Assembly (NCBI GenBank): GCA_017428725.1
Contig: JAFRQH010000017.1
Coordinates: forward strand, 62,001-126,000
Length of the DNA: 64,000 nt
Reading direction: 5' to 3'
Source of the DNA: Bacteroidales bacterium
GTDB lineage: Bacteria > Bacteroidota > Bacteroidia > Bacteroidales > UBA932
The position numbers and the translations under genes were made by a program. The notes below the pieces were generated by a model. The model was not told the origin of the DNA. It did not search any database and saw only the letters and a list, made by a program, of their open reading frames with translations. Below are positions 39,919-48,814 of the stretch, one piece after another. The first letter of the stretch is position 1, and every line of letters begins with the position of its first letter.

Positions 39919-41372
39919 TAGATCTCGATGGGCTTGTACTTCGGCACGAGGGCCTTCATGATGCTCCAGGCGATGAGGTAGGCCACGCCGCAGAAGCAGA
40001 ACATGATGAAGTAGCCGGCCGGCTTGCCTTCGAATCCGAGGAAACGGAATGCGGCACCTGCTTCCTCCGCGTGGGTGAAGAGGTTACCGGCGACCTTCTG
40101 GATGATCATCGAGCCGACGCCGCCCGCCATGGCACCGATACCGGTGATGGTGGCGATGGTGCTCTTCGGGAACATGTCACCGATGGTGGAGAAGAGGTTG
40201 GCGCTCCAAGCCTGGTGTCCTGCACCGGCGAGACCGATCAGGATGGCCGGCCACCAAGGGGTGTTGAAGTTGACGCCGAGCGGCTGCGCGAAGAGCGCGG
40301 CGATCGGGAAGAATGCGAAGATGAGCATCGCGAGCATACGGCCCGCATACGGGTTCATGCCCTTCTTCTCCACGAAGATCTTGGGCAGGTAGCCGCCGAA
40401 GATGGAGATCACGGTCACAATGGCGTAGAGCGTGAAGATCAGCGCCTGGCCCAGACCGGAGGTCGCGGGGGCGTGGAACTGGTTGGAGAAGTAGGACGGG
40501 GCCCAGAACAGGAAGAACCACCACACACCGTCGGTGAAGAACTTGCCGACGATGAAGGCCCAGGTCTGCTTGTACTTGAAGCACTGCATCATCGGGATGG
40601 ACTTCTGCTCGGCGAGGGCGGCCTTCTCGGCGGCCTCGGCGGCGTCGTCCTGGTGGATGTACTCGAGCTCGGCTTCGTTGACGTGCTTGCTCTTCTCGGG
40701 TTTCTCATACATGAAGGCCCAGAAGAACATCCACAGGAAGCCCAGTCCACCGATGATGATGAAGGCCCACTCCCAGCCGAACTTGACGGCCAGCGGCGGT
40801 ATGAGCAGCGGAGCGGCGAGCGCACCGACGGAGGCACCGGCGTTGAAGATGGAGGTCGCGAAGGCGCGGTCCTTCTTGGGGAAGTACTCGGCCGTCACCT
40901 TGATGGCGGCCGGGAAGTTGCCGGCTTCGCCGAGGGCCAGGATGCCGCGGCAGAGCAGGAAGAGGTAGACCGAGGTCGTGGAGATCGCAAGGGCGGCTTT
41001 GCTGCCCGCCTCGACGGCGCGCATCGCGGCGACGCTGTCCAGACCGGTGATGTGGGCCGTGGCCCAGCCGCAGGCGGCGTGGAGGCATGCGCCGGCGGAC
41101 CAGACGCCGATGGCGATCAGGTAGCCCTTCTTGGTGCCCATCCAGTCCACGAACTTGCCTGCGAACAGGCAGCAGATGGCGTAGAAGATGGAGAAGAAGG
41201 ATGTGATGGTGCCGTAGTTGGCATCCGTCCAGTGGAATTCAGGCTTGATGAATTCCTCGTAGGTGAGCGAGAGGACCTGGCGGTCGAGGTAGTTGACCGT
41301 CGTCGCCACGAAGAGCAGCGAGCAGAGCCACCAGCGCCAGTTGGTCATCAGTTTTTGTTGTGTGCTTGCCAT
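39918..41372 (-). CDS. MFS hexuronate-type transporter (anion:cation symporter family)
   Basis: A 484-residue inner-membrane transporter with about 12 hydrophobic segments. NYLDRQVLSLTYEEFIKPEF near the N-terminus and GLGFLWMFFWAFMYEKPEKS in the middle resemble the ExuT branch of the ACS family. A cytoplasmic loop around residues 220-260 is charged (EYIHQDDAAEAAEKAAL). It lies 3 bases behind the KDPG aldolase gene. The context of KDG kinase and aldolase suggests galacturonate, glucuronate or an unsaturated uronate as substrate. An internal start at residue 9 (MTNWRWW) is possible. Confidence 0.87.
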   Translation of the reverse strand: MASTQQKLMTNWRWWLCSLLFVATTVNYLDRQVLSLTYEEFIKPEFHWTDANYGTITSFFSIFYAICCLFAGKFVDWMGTKKGYLIAIGVWSAGACLHAACGWATAHITGLDSVAAMRAVEAGSKAALAISTTSVYLFLLCRGILALGEAGNFPAAIKVTAEYFPKKDRAFATSIFNAGASVGALAAPLLIPPLAVKFGWEWAFIIIGGLGFLWMFFWAFMYEKPEKSKHVNEAELEYIHQDDAAEAAEKAALAEQKSIPMMQCFKYKQTWAFIVGKFFTDGVWWFFLFWAPSYFSNQFHAPATSGLGQALIFTLYAIVTVISIFGGYLPKIFVEKKGMNPYAGRMLAMLIFAFFPIAALFAQPLGVNFNTPWWPAILIGLAGAGHQAWSANLFSTIGDMFPKSTIATITGIGAMAGGVGSMIIQKVAGNLFTHAEEAGAAFRFLGFEGKPAGYFIMFCFCGVAYLIAWSIMKALVPKYKPIEI

Positions 41373-41375
41373 ATT

Positions 41376-42041
41376 TTATTTGACTTCTTTGATGATTTGC
41401 AGAGCGTTCTTGCAGAGTTCGGTGATCTTGGACCATTCGCCGGCGGCGATGACGTCCTTCGGGAAGAGGTTGGAGCCCATGCCGACACAGGTCACGCCGG
41501 CCTTGAACCAGGCCTCGAGGTTGGCCTTCTCGGGCTTCACGCCGCCCGTGACCATCAGCTGGCTCCAGGGCATCGGGGCGCGCACGCCCTTCACGAAGCC
41601 GGGGCCGAGCACGTCGCCGGGGAAGACCTTGCAGACGTCGCAGCCGGCGGCCTGGGCCGTGCTGACTTCCGTCGCCGTGGCGCAGCCGGGGCAGTAGGGA
41701 ATGAGCCGACGGTTGCAGATCGGGGCGATCTCGGGGTTGAACATCGGGCCGACGACGAAGTTGGCGCCGAGCTGGATGTACTCGGCGGCGGTGGGGGCGT
41801 CGACCACGGTGCCGATACCCATGATCATGCCGGGAAGCTCCTTGTTGGCGAACTTGACCAGCTCACCGAACACTTCCTGGGCGAAGTCGCCGCGGTTGGC
41901 GAATTCGAAAGCGCGGACACCGCCTTCGTAGCAGGCCTTGACCACCTGCTTGGCGATCTCGAGGTTGCCATTGTAGAACACCGGTACCATACCGGTCTCC
42001 TTCATGGCCTGGATGACTTGGATTTTGTTGTATTTTGCCAT
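41376..42041 (-). CDS. eda: KDPG/KHG aldolase
   Basis: A 221-residue class I aldolase that splits 2-dehydro-3-deoxy-6-phosphogluconate into pyruvate and glyceraldehyde 3-phosphate. The Schiff-base lysine should be K138 (CDVCKVFPG) and the catalytic glutamate E46 (AFEFANRG); [11 protein letters not shown] and TGGV are the phosphate/substrate loops. It starts 9 bases after the KDG kinase stop and ends 3 bases before the transporter. This is the final step of pectin-derived uronate catabolism. Confidence 0.93.
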   Translation of the reverse strand: MAKYNKIQVIQAMKETGMVPVFYNGNLEIAKQVVKACYEGGVRAFEFANRGDFAQEVFGELVKFANKELPGMIMGIGTVVDAPTAAEYIQLGANFVVGPMFNPEIAPICNRRLIPYCPGCATATEVSTAQAAGCDVCKVFPGDVLGPGFVKGVRAPMPWSQLMVTGGVKPEKANLEAWFKAGVTCVGMGSNLFPKDVIAAGEWSKITELCKNALQIIKEVK

Positions 42042-42050
42042 AATGAACGA

Positions 42051-43076
42051 TTATCTCTGGACGCGACCGCTCGCATTGCCGCCGGCGAGGCTGAGGACCT
42101 CGGCTTCGCTGACAAGGTTGAAGTCGCCGTTGATCGTGTGCTTGAGTGCGGATGCCGCTACGGCGAATTCCAGCGCGGATGCCTGGTCGCCGGGGTACTT
42201 GAGCATGCCGTGGATCAGACCGCCGCTGAAGGAGTCTCCTCCGCCGACGCGGTCGATGATGGGATTGATCTCGTAGCGTTTACTCTGGTAGAACTCCTTG
42301 CCGTCGTAGATGAGGGCCTTCCAGCCGTTGTGGGTGGCGGAGAAGCTCTCGCGCAGGGTGCTGACGACATACTTGAAGCCGAACTCCTCGCGCATCTGCT
42401 TGAAGATGCCTTCGTAGCCGGCGGCGTCGGTCTTGCCGCCTTCGACATCGGCGTCCGGCTTGAAGCCCAGGCAAAGCTCGGCGTCCTCCTCGTTGCCGAT
42501 GCAGACGTCGACGTATTTCATGAGGGGCCGCATGATGGAGATGGCCTTCTCGGAAGTCCAGAGTTTCTTGCGGAAGTTGAGGTCCACGGACACGGTGACG
42601 CCGTGGCGCTTGGCGGCCTCGCAGGCGAGTCTTGTGAGCTCGGCGGCCTTGTCGGAGATGGCCGGGGAGATGCCGGACCAGTGGAACCAGGCAGCGCCTT
42701 CCATGATGGCGTCGAAGTCGAAATCGGTGGGGTCGGCCTCGGCGATGGCGGAGTGGGCGCGGTCATAGATGACCTTGGAGGGGCGCATCGAAGCGCCGGT
42801 CTCGGCGTAGTAGAGGCCGATGCGGTCGCCGCCACGGGCGATGAAGTCGGTCCGTACGCCGTAGCGGCGAAGGGCGTTCACGGCGATCTGGCCGATCTCG
42901 TGCTTGGGAAGCTTGCTCACATAATAGGCATCGTGGCCATAGTTGGCGAGGCTCACGGCCACATTGGCCTCCCCGCCTCCGGGGATGATGCGAAATGAAT
43001 CTGTCTGGATGAAGCGGTCGTTGCCGGGAGGGCTCAACCGAAGCATGATTTCTCCGAAGGTGATTACTTTGGACAT
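42051..43076 (-). CDS. kdgK: 2-dehydro-3-deoxygluconokinase (PfkB family)
   Basis: A 341-residue cytoplasmic sugar kinase that phosphorylates KDG to KDPG. PfkB hallmarks are FGEIMLRLSPPG and RIIPGGGEANVAVSLA at the N-terminus and the anion-hole/catalytic motif VGGGDSFSGG with base D281. First gene of the uronate operon (kdgK, eda, transporter, omega-amidase), with a perfect -7 box upstream. The enzymes that make KDG from galacturonate or unsaturated uronates are not in the window. Confidence 0.92.
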   Translation of the reverse strand: MSKVITFGEIMLRLSPPGNDRFIQTDSFRIIPGGGEANVAVSLANYGHDAYYVSKLPKHEIGQIAVNALRRYGVRTDFIARGGDRIGLYYAETGASMRPSKVIYDRAHSAIAEADPTDFDFDAIMEGAAWFHWSGISPAISDKAAELTRLACEAAKRHGVTVSVDLNFRKKLWTSEKAISIMRPLMKYVDVCIGNEEDAELCLGFKPDADVEGGKTDAAGYEGIFKQMREEFGFKYVVSTLRESFSATHNGWKALIYDGKEFYQSKRYEINPIIDRVGGGDSFSGGLIHGMLKYPGDQASALEFAVAASALKHTINGDFNLVSEAEVLSLAGGNASGRVQR

Positions 43077-43108
43077 AATTGAAACGTGAGAATGGTTTAG
43101 CTAGTCTA

Positions 43109-43116
43109 CAAATATA
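43109..43116 (-). promoter_or_regulatory. -7 box of the kdgK operon
   Basis: The minus strand reads TATATTTG, a perfect TAnnTTTG match, 32 bases before the kdgK start. No clear -33 TTTG was found. Confidence 0.7.
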
Positions 43117-43141
43117 ATCATTTTTCGCGACTATCCTAATG

Positions 43142-43176
43142 AAAAACGAACCCGCACCGGGGTGGGTGCGGGTTCG
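43142..43176 (-). terminator. Terminator of the SusCD operon at 43.2-48.6 kb
   Basis: A perfect 12-base-pair stem (43147-43158 with 43165-43176) and 6-base loop, followed on the minus strand by TTTTT. It acts after the SusD stop at 43213. Confidence 0.9.
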
Positions 43177-43212
43177 TACCGTTGTCCGGACAGAGCCGGA
43201 ATGCCGTTGCGA

Positions 43213-45246
43213 TTACTGCTGCGGCAGGCTGTAGCCGTTGGTCACCTGACCCTTGGACTGCTGGATGGTGGTCAGCGGAAGCGGGTGGAAGTACAGGGGC
43301 ACGTCGGAGTCATCAATACCCGAAAGCATGTTGTAATCCCACATATTGGCTTTCTCATTGACCATGCCGATGGCCCAGTCGGTCTTCGTGTAACCGTCGG
43401 CCTCGAGCGCCTTGGCGATCTCGCCGGCCGGGTCGATGTACTCGAACAGACCCTCGATGGCGAGGTTGTGCTTGTCGCCGACGACGGCGCCGCTGGAGGT
43501 CGTGGCGGTGTAGTCATAGACACCGCGCCAACCCGGGCTGAGGACGGGGTCGCCCTCGACGCGGTTGTGGGTGTTGACACCGACATTCTTGCCGGAGATG
43601 TCCACGAGCTTGGTCCAGACATAGTTGGAGATCGTGCGGCCGTTGGGGAAGGTGTAGTAGCCGTCCTTCTCGAGACCGGCGATGACGGTCTTGAGCTCGG
43701 CGCGCATCGCCTTGCCCAGTTCGGTGAACTTGCCGGCACGGAGCTCGGCGAACTTGATGTCGCCGTCGCCGATGCACTCGCGCTTGAACTCGTTGATGAT
43801 GTCGTAGTCATCCACCTTGCTGAGGCCCTCGAGGCCGGCGCGGGCGCGCAGCTGGTTCACGAGGCTCAGGGCCTCGGCAGCGTCACCGAGCGCATAGTCC
43901 ACCTGGGCGAGTTTCAGCATGGTGTTGTCCATACGGAAAAAGGCGAAGTTCATGCCGGAGTTGCGGCAGGCCACCACATAGGGCTCCTTCATCTTGTTGA
44001 TATCCCATTTGTTGATGGCGATACCGCCCTTCAGGCGGGAGCCGGAAATCAGCTTGACGAGGGCTTCCGAACCCTTGCCGTCAGCGCCGGTCACGACGGC
44101 GGAGGCGTCCCAGCGGAGGTCGCCGTCTTCCCAGATCTGGTAGTAGGCGGTCGGGATCACGCGGATGCCCGAGAAGACCTTGCAGGGGGCGGCGTTCTTG
44201 GTGGCGCCGTCGGACGGGCGGCCCTGGGAGTAGGGACGCTCGGACTGCAGCGGGGACTGGTTGCCGACTTCCCAGATGGATTCCGGGGAGACTTGCATAT
44301 CCATAATGTACTGGAGGCTGCGCTGGTACGGGTTTCCCAGGCCGCGGTCGTCGGTAGTGACGAGGCGGAGGGTGCCCTTGGCCTCGCCGGAGACGACTTT
44401 GCGGAAGTAGGTCTGCGCCTCCTTGTAGTAGTTCTGCCAGTTGGTCGGACGGGCGAAGATGGCTTTCACCTTCTCGCTGTTGTTGGTGTACATCGTCTCG
44501 AAGGTCACATCCTCGTAGAGGTTATCCACGTCGGTGCGGAGGGTCTGGTAGCCGCCGGCCATCATATTGGCCTCGGCGATCAGCATGTTGGCGAAGGTGC
44601 GGGACATGCGCTCGGCCTGGATGCCGCCCTGGCCGAGGTAGTACATACCGCTCTCGACTTCCTTGAGTTTCTTGATGACCTCGTCGAGGATGAAGAAGCG
44701 GGAAGTCAGGGCGTATCCCTCGTCCACGACGGAGTTCTCGATGCCGAAAGGCACGTCGCCGTAGTGGCGCACAAGCTCGGTGTAGCAGTAGGCCCACATC
44801 GTCCAGGCCTCGCCCCAGAGCTGGGTCCAGTCGTTGACCTGGCCGGCGTCGTGGGCTTTGGTGAACTCCTCCTTCTGCTCGATGATGGCCGCGATGCGGG
44901 CGCAGCGGGCGAGGATGGTGAACAGGTTGGTGAACTGGCCGCTCTTGGCGTTGACGCCGGTATTCTCCGGATGCAGGAAGCCGATACGGCCGTTGCCGGA
45001 GTTGTATTCAGGATAGTATTCCGCATCGGAGGCGGAGTCGTTCCAGTTGTAGTTGCCGCCGCCGGCGACGCTCAGGTACGTACGGTAGCAGAAGGAGAGC
45101 GTCTTGAAGGTCTCGCTGACGGAGGAGGTCACGAACTCGTCATCCATCTTGTTCGGGGAAGCGACGCTGAGGTACTCGTTCGGCTTGCACTGGTTGAGGG
45201 TGAAGCAGACGGTGAGAGCTGCAATGGCGTAAAGTATCTTTTTCAT
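43213..45246 (-). CDS. SusD-like lipoprotein, long form
   Basis: A 677-residue RagB/SusD-family lipoprotein, longer than the other three in this window (495-572). The signal ends TLNQC (Cys at residue 20). Core features are LWGEAWTMWAYCYTELVRHYGDVPFG, FRMDNTMLKLAQVDYALGDAAEALSLVNQLRARAGLEG and a long C-terminal region (about 500-677) without matching segments in the other SusD copies. It follows its SusC by 21 bases. No enzyme is in the operon, so the substrate is unknown. Confidence 0.92.
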   Translation of the reverse strand: MKKILYAIAALTVCFTLNQCKPNEYLSVASPNKMDDEFVTSSVSETFKTLSFCYRTYLSVAGGGNYNWNDSASDAEYYPEYNSGNGRIGFLHPENTGVNAKSGQFTNLFTILARCARIAAIIEQKEEFTKAHDAGQVNDWTQLWGEAWTMWAYCYTELVRHYGDVPFGIENSVVDEGYALTSRFFILDEVIKKLKEVESGMYYLGQGGIQAERMSRTFANMLIAEANMMAGGYQTLRTDVDNLYEDVTFETMYTNNSEKVKAIFARPTNWQNYYKEAQTYFRKVVSGEAKGTLRLVTTDDRGLGNPYQRSLQYIMDMQVSPESIWEVGNQSPLQSERPYSQGRPSDGATKNAAPCKVFSGIRVIPTAYYQIWEDGDLRWDASAVVTGADGKGSEALVKLISGSRLKGGIAINKWDINKMKEPYVVACRNSGMNFAFFRMDNTMLKLAQVDYALGDAAEALSLVNQLRARAGLEGLSKVDDYDIINEFKRECIGDGDIKFAELRAGKFTELGKAMRAELKTVIAGLEKDGYYTFPNGRTISNYVWTKLVDISGKNVGVNTHNRVEGDPVLSPGWRGVYDYTATTSSGAVVGDKHNLAIEGLFEYIDPAGEIAKALEADGYTKTDWAIGMVNEKANMWDYNMLSGIDDSDVPLYFHPLPLTTIQQSKGQVTNGYSLPQQ

Positions 45247-45267
45247 ATTCTTCGTTCCGTTTGATGA

Positions 45268-48200
45268 TTAGAAGGAGACATTGACACCGAGGACGAAGGA
45301 CCGTGCACGCGGGTAGGCGCCCCAGTCGATACCCGGGGTCGGATACTGCGCACCGTTGATGTTCTGGGCGGTGCTGACCTCAGGGTCGAGACCGGAGTAC
45401 TTCGTGAGGGTGAAGAGGTTGTAGATCGTCGCATAGACGCGCAGGTTGCTGATGTTGAGCGTCTTGGCGAAAGCACTGTTGGAAGGCACGGTGTAGCCGG
45501 TGGTCAGGGTGTTGAGACGCAGGTAGCTGCCGTCCTCGATACCGAGGGTGGAGATGATGCCGTTCTCGTTGGTGCAGACCGGCAGCGTGGCGTTGGCGTT
45601 GAGGGCCTGCAGTGCTGCGGGCTCGTGGACGCGGACGAGCTGTCCGCCCTGGATGTCGTAGATCTTGAAGCTGTCCTTCATGAAGCCGAGGTGGTTCTCG
45701 TAGAGACCGGACTCCTTGTAACCGTTGAGGGTGGCGAGCTTTGTGATGTTGTAGATCTTGTTGCCGACGCTGTAGTTGAAGTAGGCGCCGAAGTCCCAGT
45801 TCTTGTAGTTGGCGGTGAGGTTGAAGCCGCCGGTGAAGAGCGGGTTGGTGTCGCCGATCACGGTGTAGTCGGAATCGTCGATGACTCCGTCATAGACATA
45901 TTCATTCTTCTCCTTGTCCCACTGCGGCTGATCCTTGAATTTCGGGAGGCCCGGATAGGCGGTCTGGCCGGAGGGGACGAACTTCTGGGTCTCGTACCAC
46001 TGTCCGGCGATGTTGCCGCTGAGGTCGGGGATGCCGTCCTTCAGGGTGTAGACGTGCGTGGCGGGGTCGTAGTTGAAGTCACTGACCTGGTAGAGGCCGT
46101 CAAAGATAAGGCCGCGGACCAGACCGACGGGCTTCCCGACGAACAGACCATAGTCGTTGCCCGGGTTGCCGGAATGGAACCAGCTGGAGCCGTAGATCGG
46201 GGTGACGTTCTCGGACAGGGCGTCGATGTTGTTCTTGTTGAAATTGATGTTGCCGCCGAAGGTCAGGCCCCAGTCGCGGGTTTGGATAAGGATGGCGTTC
46301 AGGGACAGCTCGACACCCTTGTTGGAGGTCTGGCCGATGTTGGCGTAGGTGCTGGTGAAGCCGGTGATGGCCGGCAGGGTCATATTCATCAGCAGGTCCT
46401 TGGTGCTGTTCCAGTAGAGGTCGACCGTACCGGAGAGGCGTCCGTTGAACAAGCCGAAGTCGATACCGAAGTCGCGGGTGATGGTGGTCTCCCACTTGAG
46501 GTTGGGGTTGGCCATCGAAGAATCGATCGTATAGGTGCCGTACTTGGCGTTGTCGATGCTGTAGTAAGCAGCGTCAGCCTTCCAACTCTGGGACCAGAGG
46601 TCGGAGTTGATGCGGTCGTTGCCGACGGTACCGTAAGAGAGGCGGAACTTCAGTTCGTTCAGCCAGTTCACATCCTTGAGGAAGGGTTCCTCGCTGGCAC
46701 GCCAGGCGAATGCGGCGGCGGGGAAATAGCCCCAGCGGTGGGACGGGGCGAACTTGGAGGAACCGTCAGCGCGGAAGGTGACCGTGAAGAGATAGCGGTC
46801 GAGCAGCGTGTAGTTGACGCGCCCGAAGAAGGAGAGGATGCGCTCCGGGGTGCTGTAGCCCGTGTAGAATTTGCGGGTGACGGTGGAGGCGCTCTCGTCG
46901 AACTGGTCGATCATCGTGAAGGCGTTCTCCTTGGTGAAGTTGGCGGGGAAGTGGTCGGCGGTGATGGTCATCGAGTCGCCGCCGGTGTTGGACACCTCCT
47001 GGCCGACCAGGAAGTTGAAGCGGTTGGCCTCGTTGAGTTCCAGCTCATAGTTGAGGGTGTTGGTCCAGCGCATCGTCCAGGAGTTGCCCTGGAAGACGGT
47101 GGCGTTGCCCGCGTGCTGCTTCTCTCCGGTGGAGTCGTCGATGAAGTTGTTGCGGATGGCGCCGCTCCAGGTCTTGTTCTGGTTGTAGGCGCGTCCGGCG
47201 GAGAGGTCGGTGTGGTAGGTCAGGCCCTTGACGATGTTCCAGTTGAGGGAGAAGGTGCCGCGAAGGGCTTGGCGGCGCTGCTCGGGCTCGTAGTCAAGGA
47301 GCTGCTTGACCGGGTCGTAGACATCCCATAGGACACCCTTGCCATACTGCTCGACGGCACCCTTCTGGAGGGCGTCGAGGTTGCCGTACTGACGGATGAT
47401 GTCCGTGGCGATCGGGCGGTAGCGGTAGGAGGAGGAGAGGACGGAACCGCTGCGGCTGCCGGTGCCTTCGTAACCGAAGGAGGTCATATCCGTGTAGCGG
47501 AGGTCCATCGCGACGTTGAGGCGGTCGGAGATCTTCTGGTTGATCTTGAAGGATAGGTTGCCGCGCTTCTGCCAGGAGGCGATCTTCATACCGTTCTCGT
47601 CGTTCCAGTTGGCGGAGACGAGGACCTTCGTGGACTCGGTGCCCCCGGAGATGGAGAGGTCGTGGCTGTGGGAGAAGGAGCTGTTGTAGACTTCCTTCTG
47701 GACGTCATACTGCTGGACGTTCTTGTAGCGGTTGATGTCGCCGTACTGTCCGATGCCGTAGAGTTCGGTGAACGGATCTGCGGCGTAGGACTGGTCGTGA
47801 GCGTAGGCGTTAGCCCAGACGTAGTAGAGGTAGTCATAGGGACCGAGGGCCTGGAGGTACTTGGTCGGGGTGTTGAACTTGGCGTAGCCGCTGTAGGTGA
47901 CGCGGACCTTGCCTTCCTTGGCACCCTTGGTGGTCACGAGGATGACACCGTTGGCACCACGGGCACCATAGATGGCGGTGGAGGAGGCGTCCTTCAGCAC
48001 GTCGATGCTCTCGACCTGGTCGGCGGGGATGTCGGCGAGGGTGCCGGCGACGCCGTCGATGAGGATGAGCGGGTCATTGCTCTGGGAGATGGAGCCGCCA
48101 CCGCGGACGCGGATGTTCATCGTGGCGCCCGGGCGACCGTCCTGGGAGACGATGTTGACGCCCGGCATCTTGCCTTGGAGCGCCTGGGCCACGTTGGCGA

Positions 48201-48606
48201 CAGGTGCGGCGGTGAGCTGCTTGCTGTTGACGGAAGCGACGGAGCCGGTGAGGTCGCGGCGCTTGACAGTCTGGTAACCGATCACGACGGTCTCGTCGAG
48301 GAAGAGGGCGTCTTCGCTGAGGACGAAGTTGACCACGGACTGGTTGGCGTAGTTGACCGTCTGCGAGGTGTAGCCGATGCAGGAAGCCTCGAGGACGGAG
48401 TTCGCGGGAACGTTGAGGGTGTAGTTTCCGTCGAGGTCGGTGACGGCGCCGATGGTGGTGCCGCGGATCACGACGCTGGCGGCCACGATGGGTTCGCCAT
48501 TGGCGTCCTTGACGGTTCCCGTGACTTTGTTCTGTGCGAAGGCAAGCGTGCCGCTCACGAGGACCAGCAGGGTTGCGATCGCCATTCTGAGATGTTTCTT
48601 CATCAT
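45268..48606 (-). CDS. SusC-like TonB-dependent transporter without linked enzyme
   Basis: A 1112-residue outer-membrane transporter. The start at 48606 (MMKKHLRMAIATLLVLVSG) gives a good signal peptide ending AFAQ; a start one codon later is equally good, and the longer frame begins outside a signal. It has a carboxypeptidase-regulatory-like domain (about 24-105), a plug (VVIGYQTVKRRDLTG near 108, GVILVTTKG near 220) and a barrel ending LGVNVSF. No STN domain and no neighbouring regulator or hydrolase. A perfect -7 box lies about 67 bases upstream. Confidence 0.94.
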   Translation of the reverse strand: MMKKHLRMAIATLLVLVSGTLAFAQNKVTGTVKDANGEPIVAASVVIRGTTIGAVTDLDGNYTLNVPANSVLEASCIGYTSQTVNYANQSVVNFVLSEDALFLDETVVIGYQTVKRRDLTGSVASVNSKQLTAAPVANVAQALQGKMPGVNIVSQDGRPGATMNIRVRGGGSISQSNDPLILIDGVAGTLADIPADQVESIDVLKDASSTAIYGARGANGVILVTTKGAKEGKVRVTYSGYAKFNTPTKYLQALGPYDYLYYVWANAYAHDQSYAADPFTELYGIGQYGDINRYKNVQQYDVQKEVYNSSFSHSHDLSISGGTESTKVLVSANWNDENGMKIASWQKRGNLSFKINQKISDRLNVAMDLRYTDMTSFGYEGTGSRSGSVLSSSYRYRPIATDIIRQYGNLDALQKGAVEQYGKGVLWDVYDPVKQLLDYEPEQRRQALRGTFSLNWNIVKGLTYHTDLSAGRAYNQNKTWSGAIRNNFIDDSTGEKQHAGNATVFQGNSWTMRWTNTLNYELELNEANRFNFLVGQEVSNTGGDSMTITADHFPANFTKENAFTMIDQFDESASTVTRKFYTGYSTPERILSFFGRVNYTLLDRYLFTVTFRADGSSKFAPSHRWGYFPAAAFAWRASEEPFLKDVNWLNELKFRLSYGTVGNDRINSDLWSQSWKADAAYYSIDNAKYGTYTIDSSMANPNLKWETTITRDFGIDFGLFNGRLSGTVDLYWNSTKDLLMNMTLPAITGFTSTYANIGQTSNKGVELSLNAILIQTRDWGLTFGGNINFNKNNIDALSENVTPIYGSSWFHSGNPGNDYGLFVGKPVGLVRGLIFDGLYQVSDFNYDPATHVYTLKDGIPDLSGNIAGQWYETQKFVPSGQTAYPGLPKFKDQPQWDKEKNEYVYDGVIDDSDYTVIGDTNPLFTGGFNLTANYKNWDFGAYFNYSVGNKIYNITKLATLNGYKESGLYENHLGFMKDSFKIYDIQGGQLVRVHEPAALQALNANATLPVCTNENGIISTLGIEDGSYLRLNTLTTGYTVPSNSAFAKTLNISNLRVYATIYNLFTLTKYSGLDPEVSTAQNINGAQYPTPGIDWGAYPRARSFVLGVNVSF

Positions 48607-48672
48607 GGGGATTCTTTGGTTAAACATTTATGGTTAGTAACATATCGTTTTTAATCTCCAAAAAAGAGCCCG

Positions 48673-48680
48673 CAAAGATA
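48673..48680 (-). promoter_or_regulatory. -7 box of the SusCD operon at 43.2-48.6 kb
   Basis: The minus strand reads TATCTTTG, a perfect TAnnTTTG match, about 67 bases before the SusC start. The 70 bases further upstream are A/T-rich without another recognisable signal. Confidence 0.7.
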
Positions 48681-48752
48681 CGAATTATTCAGATATTTAG
48701 AAATCTATCTCAAATATTGTTATAATTTGCTTGATTGAAATATAGTTTCTCG

Positions 48753-48798
48753 CAAAAAGTGCGGGCTGCCGGGGATCGTTCCCAGGCAGCCCGCACTT
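48753..48798 (-). terminator. Terminator of the SusCD-S9 peptidase operon
   Basis: A perfect 14-base-pair stem (48757-48770 with 48785-48798) and 14-base loop. On the minus strand the stem runs into TTTTT, and it lies 17 bases after the peptidase stop. Confidence 0.88.
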
Positions 48799-48814
48799 CC
48801 GGAAGTGGAATCTG

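Noticed and set aside
40071..42998. A 975-residue plus-strand open frame through the uronate operon
   Set aside because: It is antisense to three overlapping, well-recognised genes and has no recognisable domain.
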